64,000 nucleotides of DNA from Craspedostauros australis (Eukaryota > Bacillariophyta > Bacillariophyceae > Mastogloiales > Achnanthaceae), in contig JAMXDE010000032.1 of NCBI GenBank assembly GCA_026770025.1, positions 310,001 to 374,000 on the forward strand. The letters are read 5' to 3'. The notes beneath the pieces were generated by a model. The model saw only the letters and a list, made by a program, of their open reading frames with translations. It ran no database searches and was not told the origin of the DNA. The translations under genes were made by a program, and so were the position numbers. Below are positions 46,050 through 57,670 of this stretch, in pieces. Numbering within the stretch: the stretch's first letter is position 1; each line of letters starts with the position of its first letter.

Positions 46050-47975
46050 CAGCGAATGCGCAGCAGGGTCGTCATGGGAGGTTTGCTGCTCCTCCTTTGC
46101 TCTCCGACTCTTCCTCCGCTTCGTGTCTGCGGCTGCCACTTGTGCTGGTTGCGCCTGCGTCTGCGAGTGTGTCTCAGTATGCCTCACTATGCCTCACTAT
46201 GATTCAGTATGCCTGTGTATCTCAGTGCTCGTATTCTGGCTCGTACGACTATGTCTGTGCGTCCCCACTCGTGCCCGTACTCGTACTACTACTCGTACTA
46301 GTGATTGCGATTGCTGGTATGGTGCGATACGAGCAGCCCAGCGTCTAGCTTGGCTCGTCTTGTGTATTGTTTTATGATATTAATGATCGTCCGTCAACGT
46401 TTCTCTCGTGGTTGTTGTTGTGCACAATGGTGTGATCGTGTCCTGCGGCAGATTGGCGGTGGCGCTTCCGGCTTGCTTCGCTCCTTGCCTCCTTCCTCTC
46501 TGGCTCGTGCAGGTCGTGCAGGTCGTACGATTCTTGCCGCTGTTGACACTCTGCTGTTGATGTCAATCCTAAAATGGCGATGCTGGTTCTAATGCCAGTG
46601 CTGCTGAGGTTTCCTGATGCTGTTGCTGTTGCTGTTGCTGTTGCTGATGCTGTTGCTGTGATTGTCCATCCAGTGCTTCGAAGCGGTGTCTGTCTCTCGT
46701 GTTCCTCCGTCAGTGTGTAGTCGTCCGGTGGTCCAAGTACCAGACTATCGCAATACCACAACCAACTCGTATCGTGCTACCGATCCTCGTACCAACACCA
46801 ACATCGTCAACAATCGAACCGCACAGCAAACGAACGCCGCAGCGGGGAAACACCCGCGGCGACAACCAGACACAAACACCACCTCGTTCTGCTGTCTCAA
46901 TTCTTCGCTGCTCGTTGTCGTCGTCGCCTCCGTGCTCGTCCGCATTGCGGCGAACAGTACACGCCCTACTGCCGCCAGTACCGTGCTCGCCGTTGTCCTG
47001 CGACACAAGACGGCTGGTCCAATCACGCAGCGCGGTGCGAGATGACTGTTAAATGCGAGTGCTGCGTCAGAAAGTGTTACTTAATGCACGAGGAAATTAA
47101 CGATTTTGATTCGCTCAGAACGAATCATCTTTCCTACGTCATAAAGCAGAAAGTTCGCCCAAACACAAAAGTGACGACAGAGTGACAATTGTTGTGCGGA
47201 AGTAGACAGACCAGGTTAGGGACAGAGGAACCAAATTCTGTCCACGCACAACAACGCCATTGTCGCATCTTCGACAAACGGCATCGCCCAAGGATCTGCA
47301 GAGAGTGTTCATACCACCCAACACGAGCGCGTGCGGTACACGATCTGCGAGGACGAACCCGACGCTCTGCTCCGGAGAACCAACCCATTTCAATGCAACC
47401 TGTTCAATCCGTCCAGTTCAGTCCTACGAGATACTTCTCTGCCTATAAACTGTTCTCAAGGGGGGCGAGGGAAAGTAACAACGGTGCGGACGAGCATGCG
47501 TATGCGTATGTGTGTGTGCACCATACCTATCAGTGCAGAAAACGGCCGCAGCGTCGGAGTATGCAGAGTACAAATGCTTAGGGCAAGCTACGTGTACGAC
47601 ATGGCCGTATTGCTCCAATTCGGGATGGGCAGTGAGTTTTGGGAGCACCAATCCACACATACGCGCACCATGGTCATCCGAAACAATCCATCAATTCGCT
47701 GTGCCGTATCAGTGTTCGTGATGAAGCGCCACGGATGTGTTCCAACTGCTTGGTTGCTCTGGCCCAACGATTGATGGGGCGGTTCAACTCAATTCAGATC
47801 AAATGTCATGCCATCCATTCTCCTCCAACACTTCATCAACTGAATCCAATGCATACATTCCTGTACATGTACGTGTTGCACGTATTCCTTGGATCGGTGC
47901 CGCGCCATTCCTATTCTTGTGAGTGGAATTGCAGCACTCCATGGGCGAGCACCAGCAACAGCTCGTCGTGACGGT
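46050..47975. other. Intergenic and promoter side of the RNI-LRR gene
   Basis: About 1.9 kb. Tandem short repeats occur: GCCTCACTAT near 46181-46200, a GTACTCGTACTACTACTCG run near 46275-46300 and a CTGTTG repeat near 46618-46660. The plus frames at 46662-47052 and 47331-47774 are short and of odd composition. I see no supported gene. Confidence 0.4.
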
Positions 47976-49297
47976 CTAGAATGCAGAGAATTCCGGAAAG
48001 TCCGGAAAGTCAGGGAAGACCTTGAAGTGCAAGAACTTCAGCCCGATGTACGCCGTCACCCAGAGCACCAGGTATCGTCCGACGAACAAGTCGATGGCAT
48101 CCAGCACGCTTCTGGCAAACTGTCAACAGGGAACCATGCGATGTTAGATGGAATGAAATTCAAATGATTTGTCAAACGAGGCAATATGTGAAGTTAGTCA
48201 AACGATCTTCTGTCCCCATGCTCTCAAGGATTGTCGAACGCATCGTGCCATATCATATCAGTGACACAAGACATCCAATGCGCAATGCATGAACACACAA
48301 CACACAAATCACACATCACGCATCACGCAATACATGCCCACGTCCACATCGCACAAAAGAAACTCACCCCGACCGTCGTTCCGACCGCCTTGATACCGCC
48401 GCTCAACAAGATGAGGAGCAGAGCGGGAAGGCCGCGTTCTGACAACACCAGACCCAGATCCACACGCTCGTCGGTGTTCATCTCCTCCGCCTTGGGGCCC
48501 AGCACGCGCGTCTTGAAGGGACCCACTCCGAAATCCAACGTGACCGGCTTTCCCGTGGCGCGATCGAAGGTGAAGCCGCCCAGCAACCGACACGGAGCGC
48601 CCAGCAGGAAATCGGCGTACGTGAAGATGACAGTGAGGATCTTCGTGGATCCCACCAAGATGAAGGTCGTGGCCAGGCTGAAGACGACGCCGGCCAGGAA
48701 GGTCTCGACCGTCTCGTGCAGCGGCAGAATCCAGCTCAGTCCGTTCTGCTGGATGAAGGGACCCACGGCCTCGTTGAAGAAGGATTCGACGACGCAGAGC
48801 TCCAGCCGGATGCGCAATAGACCGCCGGCGATGAGGGGACCGTACTCCGTGAAAGCCTCGGGACCGACCACCGCCTGGGTGCCCTGCTGCAGGAAGCGAT
48901 AGAAACCGTCCGATGCCGAGCAGACTGGCTGGAATTTGGACGGATCGAACTGCCCGCTCGAGATGGAGGGCAGGGCTGGCAGATCGACGGCCGCAGCGTT
49001 GGCCATCGAAGGGACCACCATGGCCGTCAAGAGAGCAGCGGTTGTGGGTGCGGCGTTGTTGATGCCATCATTGGTGGAGAGCATGCTGCGATCGCCGTTG
49101 TGGATGTCGCCATTACCCTCCAAATGGAATGGATCAAAGGAGGCAATCTGCTGCACGCGCTGCTTGTTGTCATCGCTGGTCGCCTGCAGGAAGCTGGATC
49201 GCGAGGCGGTTGGCAACGCTGGCTTTTGGAATGCGGTGACGGAATGGGACATCATGGCCAAGCACGGCAACAGCACGGCTGCCTTCATCTTCATCAT
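47976..49297 (-). CDS. Plastid-targeted membrane protein of unknown function, two exons (357 aa)
   Basis: The exons are 49297-48368 and 48119-47976, with donor GTGAGT, acceptor GACAG and phase 0. Residues 1-22 form a signal peptide (MKAAVLLPCLAMMSHSVTA) cut before Phe23 (TAF|QKP), the heterokont plastid-import signature; a Ser/Thr-rich transit peptide follows. An Ala-rich stretch with a possible second (thylakoid-type) cleavage, SMANAAA, lies near residue 100. The mature part has hydrophobic helices near 205-225 (AGVVFSLATTFILVG), 288-310 (GLPALLLILLSGGIKAVG) and in exon 2 (YLVLWVTAYIGLKFL). The C terminus repeats PDFPDFPEF. I recognise no named family. It probably sits in the thylakoid or inner envelope membrane. 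Confidence 0.8.
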
Positions 49298-50091
49298 TGT
49301 TGCTGTTGTGCCGCTATTGTGCTGATGTTGCGTCGCTGTTGGTGGGTTTCTGCTGGACGAGAGAATGACTGTTGATGCGTGTGATGACTTCTGATCTGTG
49401 CGTCCGTATGTATGTGTTGGTTCCGATTATGGATTGCAAGATGATGCACGTACTCGCGTGTACAATATTTTGCAGTCGAGCACCAATAGTTGGATGAATG
49501 AACGAGTCAGCTCAAATTGAATTCGACCCGCTCTGCTCCACAAAATTGATGTGATGAACCACAACGGCGAGACACTCCGACCGGAACCACAACAACGATG
49601 ACGATGCTGCAGATGCTCCTGCTGATGCTCCTGCTGTTGGTGATGACCAATCTCGTCGCGATCTTTGGTTTGAATGGGGAACCGAGCGATCCTTCGCTTG
49701 TTGGCTTGCGTTCCGTTGCTTTGCGACACGCAGGATAACTCCCTCATGTTGTCCTTGTTGTTCTGCTGGGGTTTTCTTCTTCGGATTGCGTCAGATCGTC
49801 GGGAAGTTTGGCTTGAAAACATCACTTTTACGTCATTTCGCTGTTGCAGTTGTGACGTGTGGCAACCAAAAAGAGTCGCCAAGATATGTCTTCAATCACG
49901 CATATGACGTCAAAAGGGACTAGAGTGGGATTCAGCTCTGGATCACCATCTTTCGGCGACACACCAACAAAGAAATCCACGATCGTTGATGTCCGCATCC
50001 AATCTCTTGCATGTGGTGGCTGTTTCGAAGCATCGAGACGTTCTGATGCGAGCGCACGGAGGTCTGCCGAGGGGCAGGCGGCGGCTCAGAG
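49298..50091. promoter_or_regulatory. Divergent upstream region between the plastid gene and INTS7
   Basis: The two genes are transcribed away from each other from this 0.8-kb region. A CTCCTGCTGATG repeat lies near 49613-49640. Short frames on both strands are not convincing. A further upstream INTS7 exon cannot be excluded. Confidence 0.4.
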
Positions 50092-53000
50092 ATGGAGGGA
50101 AGCAAAGGGTGCACACCATACTGGCACAAGAGTTGCGATACGCAAGAGATGGACAGAGCAGCCATGAATGAAGTCCCAGGCTTGATACGGGTGATGGAAG
50201 ATGCCTGTCAACGGACGTTGTACGACAGCATCGGTATCACTGACGACAAACCGACTGCCTTTGATGCCATCTCCATCAAGCCAAGAGACGGCCAGTTGCG
50301 GAGCGACGGGAAGGGCGTTCAGAGAGCAGCAGATAACGCCAATGATTCCAAAACAAGCGGAAACAAAGACAGCAGCTTCCATACCGGCAAGGACAGTGGG
50401 GCTGTAGGCGTCACCGGCACCGGCACCGGCGCCAGCACAACAAACAGTGGCGGTGGCAACATCACCAGTAGGAAACGTCCCAGACTCAATCCACAAGCGC
50501 ACGAGGCCGGCCAGCACACATGGACAGATGTAAGCCAAATCAATGTCGGCATGCTGACAAAATGTGTTCTTGCACTCTCCTCTTCTCTGTTCCCTCCAGT
50601 ATTGCTCCATCATGATTCCATGTATTCATCGACACAGTCCCAATTCGTCATTCCGCCTTGCTCTCTCATCGAGATTCTCACATGATCACCAAGTTGCATC
50701 GGATCGAATCGTATTGTATCGTATTTTATTTCGCTTCCGCAGTTGCTCCAACATGCGGGCATGATTGCCCTTCAGATGACAGAGCAGGAGCACGGATACG
50801 TCCTCAACTTGGCAACGACCATGCTGCTTGGCTATCTGCTGCCCCTTTCCACTGGAAACCATTCCCAGCTCCTGCAGCATGTATCCAGCGCCAATGGCAA
50901 GCAGCAGAAGCAATCAGACTTCGTGCCATCGTCGACGCCAGCTTCGACATCACCATCGACACAATGTCCCATCAACAATTCCAGGGAGTACGTCCTCGCC
51001 ATGTCCCTCATTGAACGCATGGAGTGCGGTTGCCAAAGCTACACTTCCACGGAGGTCCGCGAGTCGGAGGTCTTCGGAGATTCCGATCTCGACCTGTGCT
51101 TCCACCGTTTCATCCATCGCGGGTTGGCGCAGCTTCTCGATCGACGCCCCATCGGCGCCCGGTCGCCGGACATCCTGCACCTCATCGCCATGGCCATCCA
51201 TCCTCAACCATCTGAGAAGTATGTCCGCAAGACCGTCAAGAAACTCGCGGACATGAAACCAAAACCGAAAGCCTGGATCGAGAGCCAGCGGTACTGGACG
51301 TGCCAGATACCGCACTACTTCCACATCAAGTACGCGCAGCGCATGGAACTCGTCAACCTCGTCGTCAATCACCTCATCCTGCCAGAAAACGACGGCAAGG
51401 ACCACGCCGTGGTGGAAACGCCGCTGGATGCTGCGATCATCCATCTCAGAGCGTCCTTGCATTCCTTCTACTACTGTGCCATGTCTGCTTGCGATGCGCA
51501 CATCGCGCAATGCGCCATCGTGTCCTGCACCATCCAGCTCTCCAAGGACGCCATGGTGCGCGAGGAATGGGATCTCCTCCTTAACCGCATGATGGACGAC
51601 ACCGGCGGCTATGATCACTGCCGTTGCCATCGCCATCGCCGGCAGAACGGCACCTCCTGCCTCGACACGCCTGCCTACAAGGACTCTGTCTCGTGGATGA
51701 CGCAAACTCGTTCCACCTTCTGCCCGCATGCGGCACGCGGTCATTTGCTCACGCGCTTCCTCAATCGGTACAGCGAGGCGAGGCATTATGCATCCATTCC
51801 ATTTCTGCATCGCTGTCTGTCCACCTTGACAGATGCTGTGGAATGGCAAGTGCATCGCTGGACGAAGCAGGCAAGCGAGGCCGCTGATGAAGACAAGACT
51901 AATGAAGAAACAAAAGACGATGCAACAGCGGATGGCAAGGAAAATGCCGACGATGCTAGCAAGGAGGAAGAAGTGAGCAAGGACTCCACTTGCATGTTTG
52001 CATCGCTGCTCTTCGCAGCAAAGAACCTCTTCTACTTTTTGGTGACATCGAAGATCGACGCAGAAACAGACGCTGAAGGCCAGCCGGAGGAGGAAAGCCA
52101 GTACAAGGACATGCTCGTGAGCTGCGCAATCCAACTACTGCATCACGAGGACCGAACGATCGTGAGGGAGGCATCGCAGCTGCTATCCATCGCCATCTCG
52201 TACGGCAGCGCCGACATGGTGTCCGACTACGATTCCGCCATTGTTGCAAGCATCCGGATAGCCGTTTCGCAGTTGATGGGCATCAAGGAGAAAGATCACA
52301 ACAAACCAAAGCAGCCGGAACAAAAGCAGCAACAGGTGCTGCCCGCAACCCAGAACCTGTGCATGCTGGTATCTCAGAAAAGTCCTGCATTTGCGCGCAC
52401 GCTCATCAAGCTGCTTTTGGAACAAGCCAAACAGGTTCAATCGGACAGTCCCAACGACCAATCCAAACGAGAGATCCTCTTCGCTTTTGCAGCAGGCATC
52501 GCAACCGCATGTCCGCAGGTTGCAAAAGAACAGGCATCATCCTTCTTGGAGGATCGAGCCGATTTGACATCCAGCGCAAGTTTCCATCTCGCCGCTGCGT
52601 TGCTCGCCACTCGCATGGCTCACTTCTTTGTCACAGCAGATCCATTGAGCTCTGCCATCACAAAGAAATTAACGCAGGATCCATGGAAGCTATACCTGCT
52701 CGGGAGACATGCTCTTGTGACGGGCAATCCCAGCAACGCGAGCGAGTTTTACGGCATCCTCCTCAAGACTCATTGCGAAACAGAGGACAACTACATGTGG
52801 CTTGCCGCTCTTAAATCCATGGCAGACGCGGAAGCCATGGTCACGAGCAGAGGGTGCCTGGGATTTCCCATCGCGATCCAAAAGCTAAACCTAGCCATGA
52901 TGCATCTGCAAAGCATCTCGGGAAGGGATGATCACGGTCATCGATTCAAGCTGCAAACGGACCTGTTTCGACTCAGAGCAGACTTTCTGCAGCTGGGGGT

Positions 53001-54051
53001 AGGTTTGAGACAGCTGCTGGCGGAGATGCGATTGACCGGCTCGTTGCCCAAGAAGTTCACTCGACCAAGGTTGCATTTGGCGAATCTCATTCGCTCCTTT
53101 CGGCTTCTCGCAGATCGGTACCATGAGCTGTACAAGGAGCACGGGTTGTTCATGTGCCAGCAGTCTAGGAGCTCCCTGCGCACGTGCATCGCCGTCTGCT
53201 TATTCCTGGCGCGCTGCATCGAACGCAGCTTCCCCGATGCCTTGGATAATTCATCCAAGATGGCATCGATGAAGCCCAACGACGAGATGGGCATCTTACC
53301 ATTGTCGGATGAATCGCATTCCATCACCAAATTGATGATGCGACTCCACACGCTGGTGTTCGCCGACATGGACGTCTCCATCGAACCTATAGTGCGCGCG
53401 GCAGCGATGCTGGAAGTACTGGAATGCATCGCGAAGTCGCCACTCCCGATACCACGCGGTGTGATCACCGTTGGCTGCCTCCCAACCATCGCGGTACAAC
53501 TTGCGGGTGATCCCGACACTGTCGACGTTGTTTCCACCGAAGAATCCGTCGACGGCGTACCAATGATTGAAGTCGTCGCCGGACTTCCCTTCAAAATCAT
53601 TGCCAGCGGACGCTTTCCACCGCGGCTTTTCCGGGGCAGCCAAGTGGAATTCTCCACAGTGCTCGTGGAATACAAGCTAGAGCAGCAGCAGCAGCCAGCA
53701 GAAGAGTCCAACAACAACACCAACAACACGGGCAGCGGCGGCAACAACAGCACCACCAATACCGATACCAATGAGGAAGATAAGGCGTCAAATGCCGCGA
53801 CGGAAGACAGCACGCCCGCTGAAGAGGACGATGCCGATGCCGATGCCGCCAACACGAAGTGCGCGGCTGCCATCTCTTCGGATGGTAACTTCATCATCCC
53901 GATCCGATGCGAAGGATGTTCCGAAGAAGGCATCCATACGTTCCAAGCGACAGTCGGGTGTCGCGATATCCGTGGCGACGAATGGAAACTCCGGTTGGAC
54001 TCGAGTTCCTGCAGCACTGTGCTGATCCGAATCACGCGAGCTGGTCGTTGA
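50092..54051 (+). CDS. INTS7: Integrator complex subunit 7 homologue, two exons (~1,248 aa)
   Basis: The exons are 50092-50529 and 50743-54051, with donor GTAAGC, acceptor TTCCGCAG and phase 0 (WTD|LLQH). INTS7 is a helical-repeat subunit of the nuclear Integrator complex, which cleaves nascent RNA at pausing polymerase II. The match is clearest around residues 780-960: DPWKLYLLGRHALVTGNPSNASEF parallels the human segment of the form W-x-x-Y-x-x-x-R-x-A-x-x-x-G-x-x-x-x-A-x-E-x-Y, followed by MWLAALKSMADAEA, a FRLRADFLQL helix, FRLLADRYHELYKEHG and a C-terminal beta domain (LFRGSQVEFSTVLVEY, HTFQATVGCRDIRGDEWKL). Exon 1 is largely disordered with a TGTGTG repeat and a KRPR patch. It is longer than human INTS7 (~960). 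The start is uncertain; MDRAAMNEV downstream is an alternative. Confidence 0.78.
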
Positions 54052-54240
54052 TGAAAGTAGCGTGCTCGAGCTCGTGCTCTCTGAGCAATTATCCCCCTGA
54101 TGTGCGCAAAGGAATCTCGTAGGTTAGGTGGTATGGTAGGAACGAGATTAGACTTGAGTACTCTCTTTCTCTCTCTGGAGTGCAATGCGCACGCTCACAC
54201 TATAGCTTTCCTATGCACTATACTCGCAACTCGAATGCTA

Positions 54241-55566
54241 TTAACCCAGCCGAATGTCATCACTCTCCAATTTCCAGTCATTGGCCCATTCTCGAATCTG
54301 CTGCGACAACTGGGCATGGTCGATGTGTCCCTGCTTATCCATCACCAGCGCCAAAAAGAAATCCAACTTCTTTTGCATCATCCGCAATTTGGTTGCGTTT
54401 TGCTCCGGTTGCTGTTTCTGCTTCTTGGCATGGCGGATCAATTCCTTGGCTTCCAAGAGGGCGCGTGCCATCAGTCTTGGATTTTGACACAGCGTGGCGA
54501 CATCTTCCATCAGGATTTGGTACTCTGCGTTGCACTGCCCCAACTCCATCTGTTTGGTGGATCGTTCTGCGCATTGGATCAGGGTTTGCTCCAACGATTG
54601 CTGCTGCTCCAGATTGGTGCCCTGAAACGCGCTCGATGCCATGTACAAGGTCGAGACGGCATCGGAATAATCCTTTGCATTGTCAATTCCGTGATGTAAT
54701 CGTAGCATCCAAACGGTGGCGTACAGCAGGTCGATGCACTGGAATTGTGTCGAACTATGTGGTTCTCGTTTGCAGATGGATGCAAATGGTTTGATCTTGA
54801 GGAGCCGTTCGTCCAATGTCTTTTCCGACCGCCGTTTCCGTTGTTGTTGTTGCTGCTGCTGTTTGGAATGGTCGTCGCCGCCGCCTCCGTTGCTGTCGAC
54901 GTCATGGCTATCCTGTTGTTCCTGAGTGGGCAACGCATGGCCGATCGTGGCAGTCCACCACGGCGCCCATGGTTTCAAGATATCTTGCCAGACGTTGCCC
55001 TGCTGCAAGGACTCCAAAAAAGCCTGCCTTACTGAAGCCGGCAGAGACTGCGGCAACACCGCGCCGGTATCGTCCATTTCCAACTGCTCCAACGCCAACT
55101 GCAAATCCGCGTCATCCAGAGCTGGCGCGTTGGCTGCGACATCTTCTTCGTACCGCTTGGACAGGATGCCCTGCACGGAATCCCTTGACTCCAGGATCTC
55201 CAGTCGTTGAACAGCTGCCACGCGATTCTGATGAAATCCTTCGGTGCAGGCATGGCCATTGTCGTCGTTGGAATGCTGCTGGTAGCATGCCACTTGGCAG
55301 TACCACAATCCGCATCGTGGGCAATTGTATCGAGCAAAGTTCTGCCGGCAGACTTGGCAGGATCGCTGACGTTCGCGTTTGTCCGTGCCTGCGCACCTAT
55401 TGATCGCTGTGCCGCTGGCAGCGATGGCAATGTCATGATTGTTGTCCTCCTTGTCGGCATTCTGAGTGAGAATGATGGGATTGCTGTCACGCTTGGTCAC
55501 CTCGGATCGCTTCCAACGTGAGTTGGCGAACTTGACGACGATGGGTGGTTCATCCGTTTGGACCAT
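54241..55566 (-). CDS. ZNHIT2: HIT-type zinc finger protein, ZNHIT2-like (441 aa)
   Basis: A zf-HIT module lies at residues 70-107 with C70, C73, C82, C85, C90, C94, H99 and C107 (CQVCRQNFARYNCPRC...CYQQH...C). Behind it are a helical region (LQLALEQLEMDD), an LKPWAPWW motif as in ZNHIT2, a Gln-rich linker, and a C-terminal helical domain with LAxRxLxEAKELIRHAKK. ZNHIT2 proteins bind the RUVBL1/2 ATPases and help assemble U5 snRNP with R2TP; that role is carried over from the family. The start ATG at 55566 leaves a 69-residue polar head. The gene ends 189 bases from the convergent INTS7 stop. Confidence 0.82.
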   Translation of the reverse strand: MVQTDEPPIVVKFANSRWKRSEVTKRDSNPIILTQNADKEDNNHDIAIAASGTAINRCAGTDKRERQRSCQVCRQNFARYNCPRCGLWYCQVACYQQHSNDDNGHACTEGFHQNRVAAVQRLEILESRDSVQGILSKRYEEDVAANAPALDDADLQLALEQLEMDDTGAVLPQSLPASVRQAFLESLQQGNVWQDILKPWAPWWTATIGHALPTQEQQDSHDVDSNGGGGDDHSKQQQQQQQRKRRSEKTLDERLLKIKPFASICKREPHSSTQFQCIDLLYATVWMLRLHHGIDNAKDYSDAVSTLYMASSAFQGTNLEQQQSLEQTLIQCAERSTKQMELGQCNAEYQILMEDVATLCQNPRLMARALLEAKELIRHAKKQKQQPEQNATKLRMMQKKLDFFLALVMDKQGHIDHAQLSQQIREWANDWKLESDDIRLG

Positions 55567-56005
55567 GCTGAGATGGAGTACAGCGATCCTTTGCTTTGCC
55601 TTGCCTTGCTCTGTCTTGCTCTATCTTGCTATGCGTTGTCCTCTCTTGTTTGGGTTCCAATCGATGGTGGAATTGTGGGAGAGAAGGTCAGCTGCTCTGT
55701 TTTTGGTGAGTTGTTGTTCTTCGTGAAGAGAAGGCGGACATCGTGGATTTGTTCTTGGTTCTTTGGTTGGATGCGGTATCAACCGCACGAAGGCCAGACC
55801 CAACATCTGACGGCAAGATGCACCAAAGCGCGAGCGTAGTCCCCCGATTCCTTCCCCATGGCATGCACATACGCATGACAGAAAGCATGCATGATCATAG
55901 TCGTACTCCACCAAAACAATATCATATAATAGTATCCCACGACATGGTCCACAGAACATCACTGCTTGTCATCCTCATACAGATAATAGTATACCTATTA
56001 GACGA
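55567..56005. other. Intergenic upstream of ZNHIT2 and downstream of GNL3
   Basis: About 440 bases with CTTGC repeats near 55592-55625, AT-rich toward 55980. It holds the ZNHIT2 promoter and the GNL3 3' end. No gene is seen. Confidence 0.5.
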
Positions 56006-57670
56006 TTACAGGTCATTAAAGTTGAAATCCTCGGCGTCGGCCAACTGGCCACGCGATCCCGCGCTTCTTGGAGCCTCGTCTTGATCATCCATAGCATCGC
56101 TGTCGCTGTCGTCGCCGTTGTCATCCTGCTCCATATCCTCATCGTCTCCCTCTTGCAGCGTCTGCAGCAGATTCGCCATCTTGCCCGCCTCCGCATCGCG
56201 CTCCGGCAGATTGGAATCAGACAGCTGCACGAAATCCATCTCATCCTTGTCCTTGAGGCTGTCCAAAATGCTGTTGTCGTACTTGGACAGATCGAATTCC
56301 GCACCGAAGGTCGACACGATGACGGCCTGCCCCTTGGAGCTCTGCGTGACCTGATCGGCATCGGCCGGCGGCGTGGTGAAGTAGGGGATCTTGCCGTTGT
56401 TCCAGTCCTTGAGGACGGCCCTGGCTGCGGCGATCTTGTCGGGGATGCCGCCCTTGAGCACGCGGCCGTACGTGCGCGCCACCATGGCCAGGAACATCAT
56501 GGTGTTGCCCGGTGGGAAAGCGGGTATGTTGTAGGTCATGATGAGGCTCTTTGGATCGCAGCGTTTGAGGAGGGCATCGATGGCGGGGACCGGATCGTCG
56601 ACGGAATCGGCATCGACGCAGTTGCCCAGCAGGGCCGATTTGTCATCGAAGACGACGCCGGGCGAATCCAGCAACCGCACGTTGCGATCCAGCACGACTT
56701 CCTGCATGGAGGTGGTGAATCCAGGTCTTGGACTGACGCCGACGGCACGCGTGCGCTTGAGGGCGTTGATGATCGATGACTTGCCCACGTTGGGGTAGCC
56801 TATGATTCCGACGACGATGGTGGTCTTGGCCTTGCCCCCCGTGCCGCCGGTGCGCGCGTAATTCTTGAGGAGCTGCAGAACGGCCTCCATGCCCACGGCG
56901 GAGGTGGAGTGCGCGGCATCGATGGTGCTGTCATCGTCCTTGCGATGGCCGCTGGCTTTGACGGCGATGGCGGGATGGGACCGCCTGAGGACCGTGAGCC
57001 AGCGTCCGATGACCTCCTTGGGCACCAGGTCGATCTTGTTGAGGACCAGGACCATTCGCTTCTCTGCCTGCGACAGGATGGCCTCCTCCAGAGTGGGGTG
57101 GATGCGGGAAGCCACGGGATCGCGAGCATCCAGAACCTGCAGCAGGACATCGGCCGTGTCCACCACCTTCTTGAGCTCCCTCAGGTAGGCTCGTCGCGAC
57201 TGCTGTCCGGCCGCCACGGATCCGTCGCTGCGATGGCTTGTGTTGCTGCTGCTGCTGCTAGTGGTGCCGGATGCTGCGATCGTTGCGGACGTGCCACCCT
57301 GCTTGGCGGCATATTCTGCCTGCGTCTGCGAGACCTTGGACATGAGCTCCTCGATGGTCCTGGCAGAGCCGCCCGATGCCTGATGCTCCCTCAGAGCCCG
57401 CAGCTTCTCCTTCTTGTTCTGCTTCTTCTGGTCCTCCAGCTGCTGCTGGCGCTCGCGGGAGCGCTGGATCTCCTTGAGCAGGTCCTGCTTGAAGGGCCAC
57501 GAGTTGGGAATGCCGGGATCCTTCTTCTTGAGGTGGGGCTTGGTGATCCCATTCTTGGCATCCCTCCTGGCCTCCTTCTTGCGCTTGCGTCCCGTCTCCG
57601 CGACGCGCTTCTGGATCTTGTACTTGTCCTTCAGCGTCGTGCGCTTCGACTTGCCCTTCTTCTTCACCAT
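56006..57670 (-). CDS. GNL3: Nucleolar GTPase of the nucleostemin/GNL3 (Grn1) family, 554 aa
   Basis: The ATG at 57670 begins MVKKKGKSKRTTLKDKYKIQ, the basic Grn1-type N terminus that takes these proteins to the nucleolus. A Lys-rich coiled-coil segment follows (ERQQQLEDQKKQNKK). The GTPase motifs come in circularly permuted order: G5-like DARDP (~180), G4 NKIDLVP (~209), G1 GYPNVGKSS (~290), a GFTTSMQ switch region, and G3 DSPG (~337). The permutation is the mark of the YlqF/YawG family. The C terminus is very acidic (DDEDMEQDDNGDDSDSD). The family acts in late 60S ribosomal-subunit maturation and export. The coding region has no intron. Confidence 0.9.
   Translation of the reverse strand: MVKKKGKSKRTTLKDKYKIQKRVAETGRKRKKEARRDAKNGITKPHLKKKDPGIPNSWPFKQDLLKEIQRSRERQQQLEDQKKQNKKEKLRALREHQASGGSARTIEELMSKVSQTQAEYAAKQGGTSATIAASGTTSSSSSNTSHRSDGSVAAGQQSRRAYLRELKKVVDTADVLLQVLDARDPVASRIHPTLEEAILSQAEKRMVLVLNKIDLVPKEVIGRWLTVLRRSHPAIAVKASGHRKDDDSTIDAAHSTSAVGMEAVLQLLKNYARTGGTGGKAKTTIVVGIIGYPNVGKSSIINALKRTRAVGVSPRPGFTTSMQEVVLDRNVRLLDSPGVVFDDKSALLGNCVDADSVDDPVPAIDALLKRCDPKSLIMTYNIPAFPPGNTMMFLAMVARTYGRVLKGGIPDKIAAARAVLKDWNNGKIPYFTTPPADADQVTQSSKGQAVIVSTFGAEFDLSKYDNSILDSLKDKDEMDFVQLSDSNLPERDAEAGKMANLLQTLQEGDDEDMEQDDNGDDSDSDAMDDQDEAPRSAGSRGQLADAEDFNFNDL

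Noticed and set aside
47331-47774. 147-codon plus ORF in the intergenic region
   Set aside because: Odd composition, no homology, no promoter or splice support.
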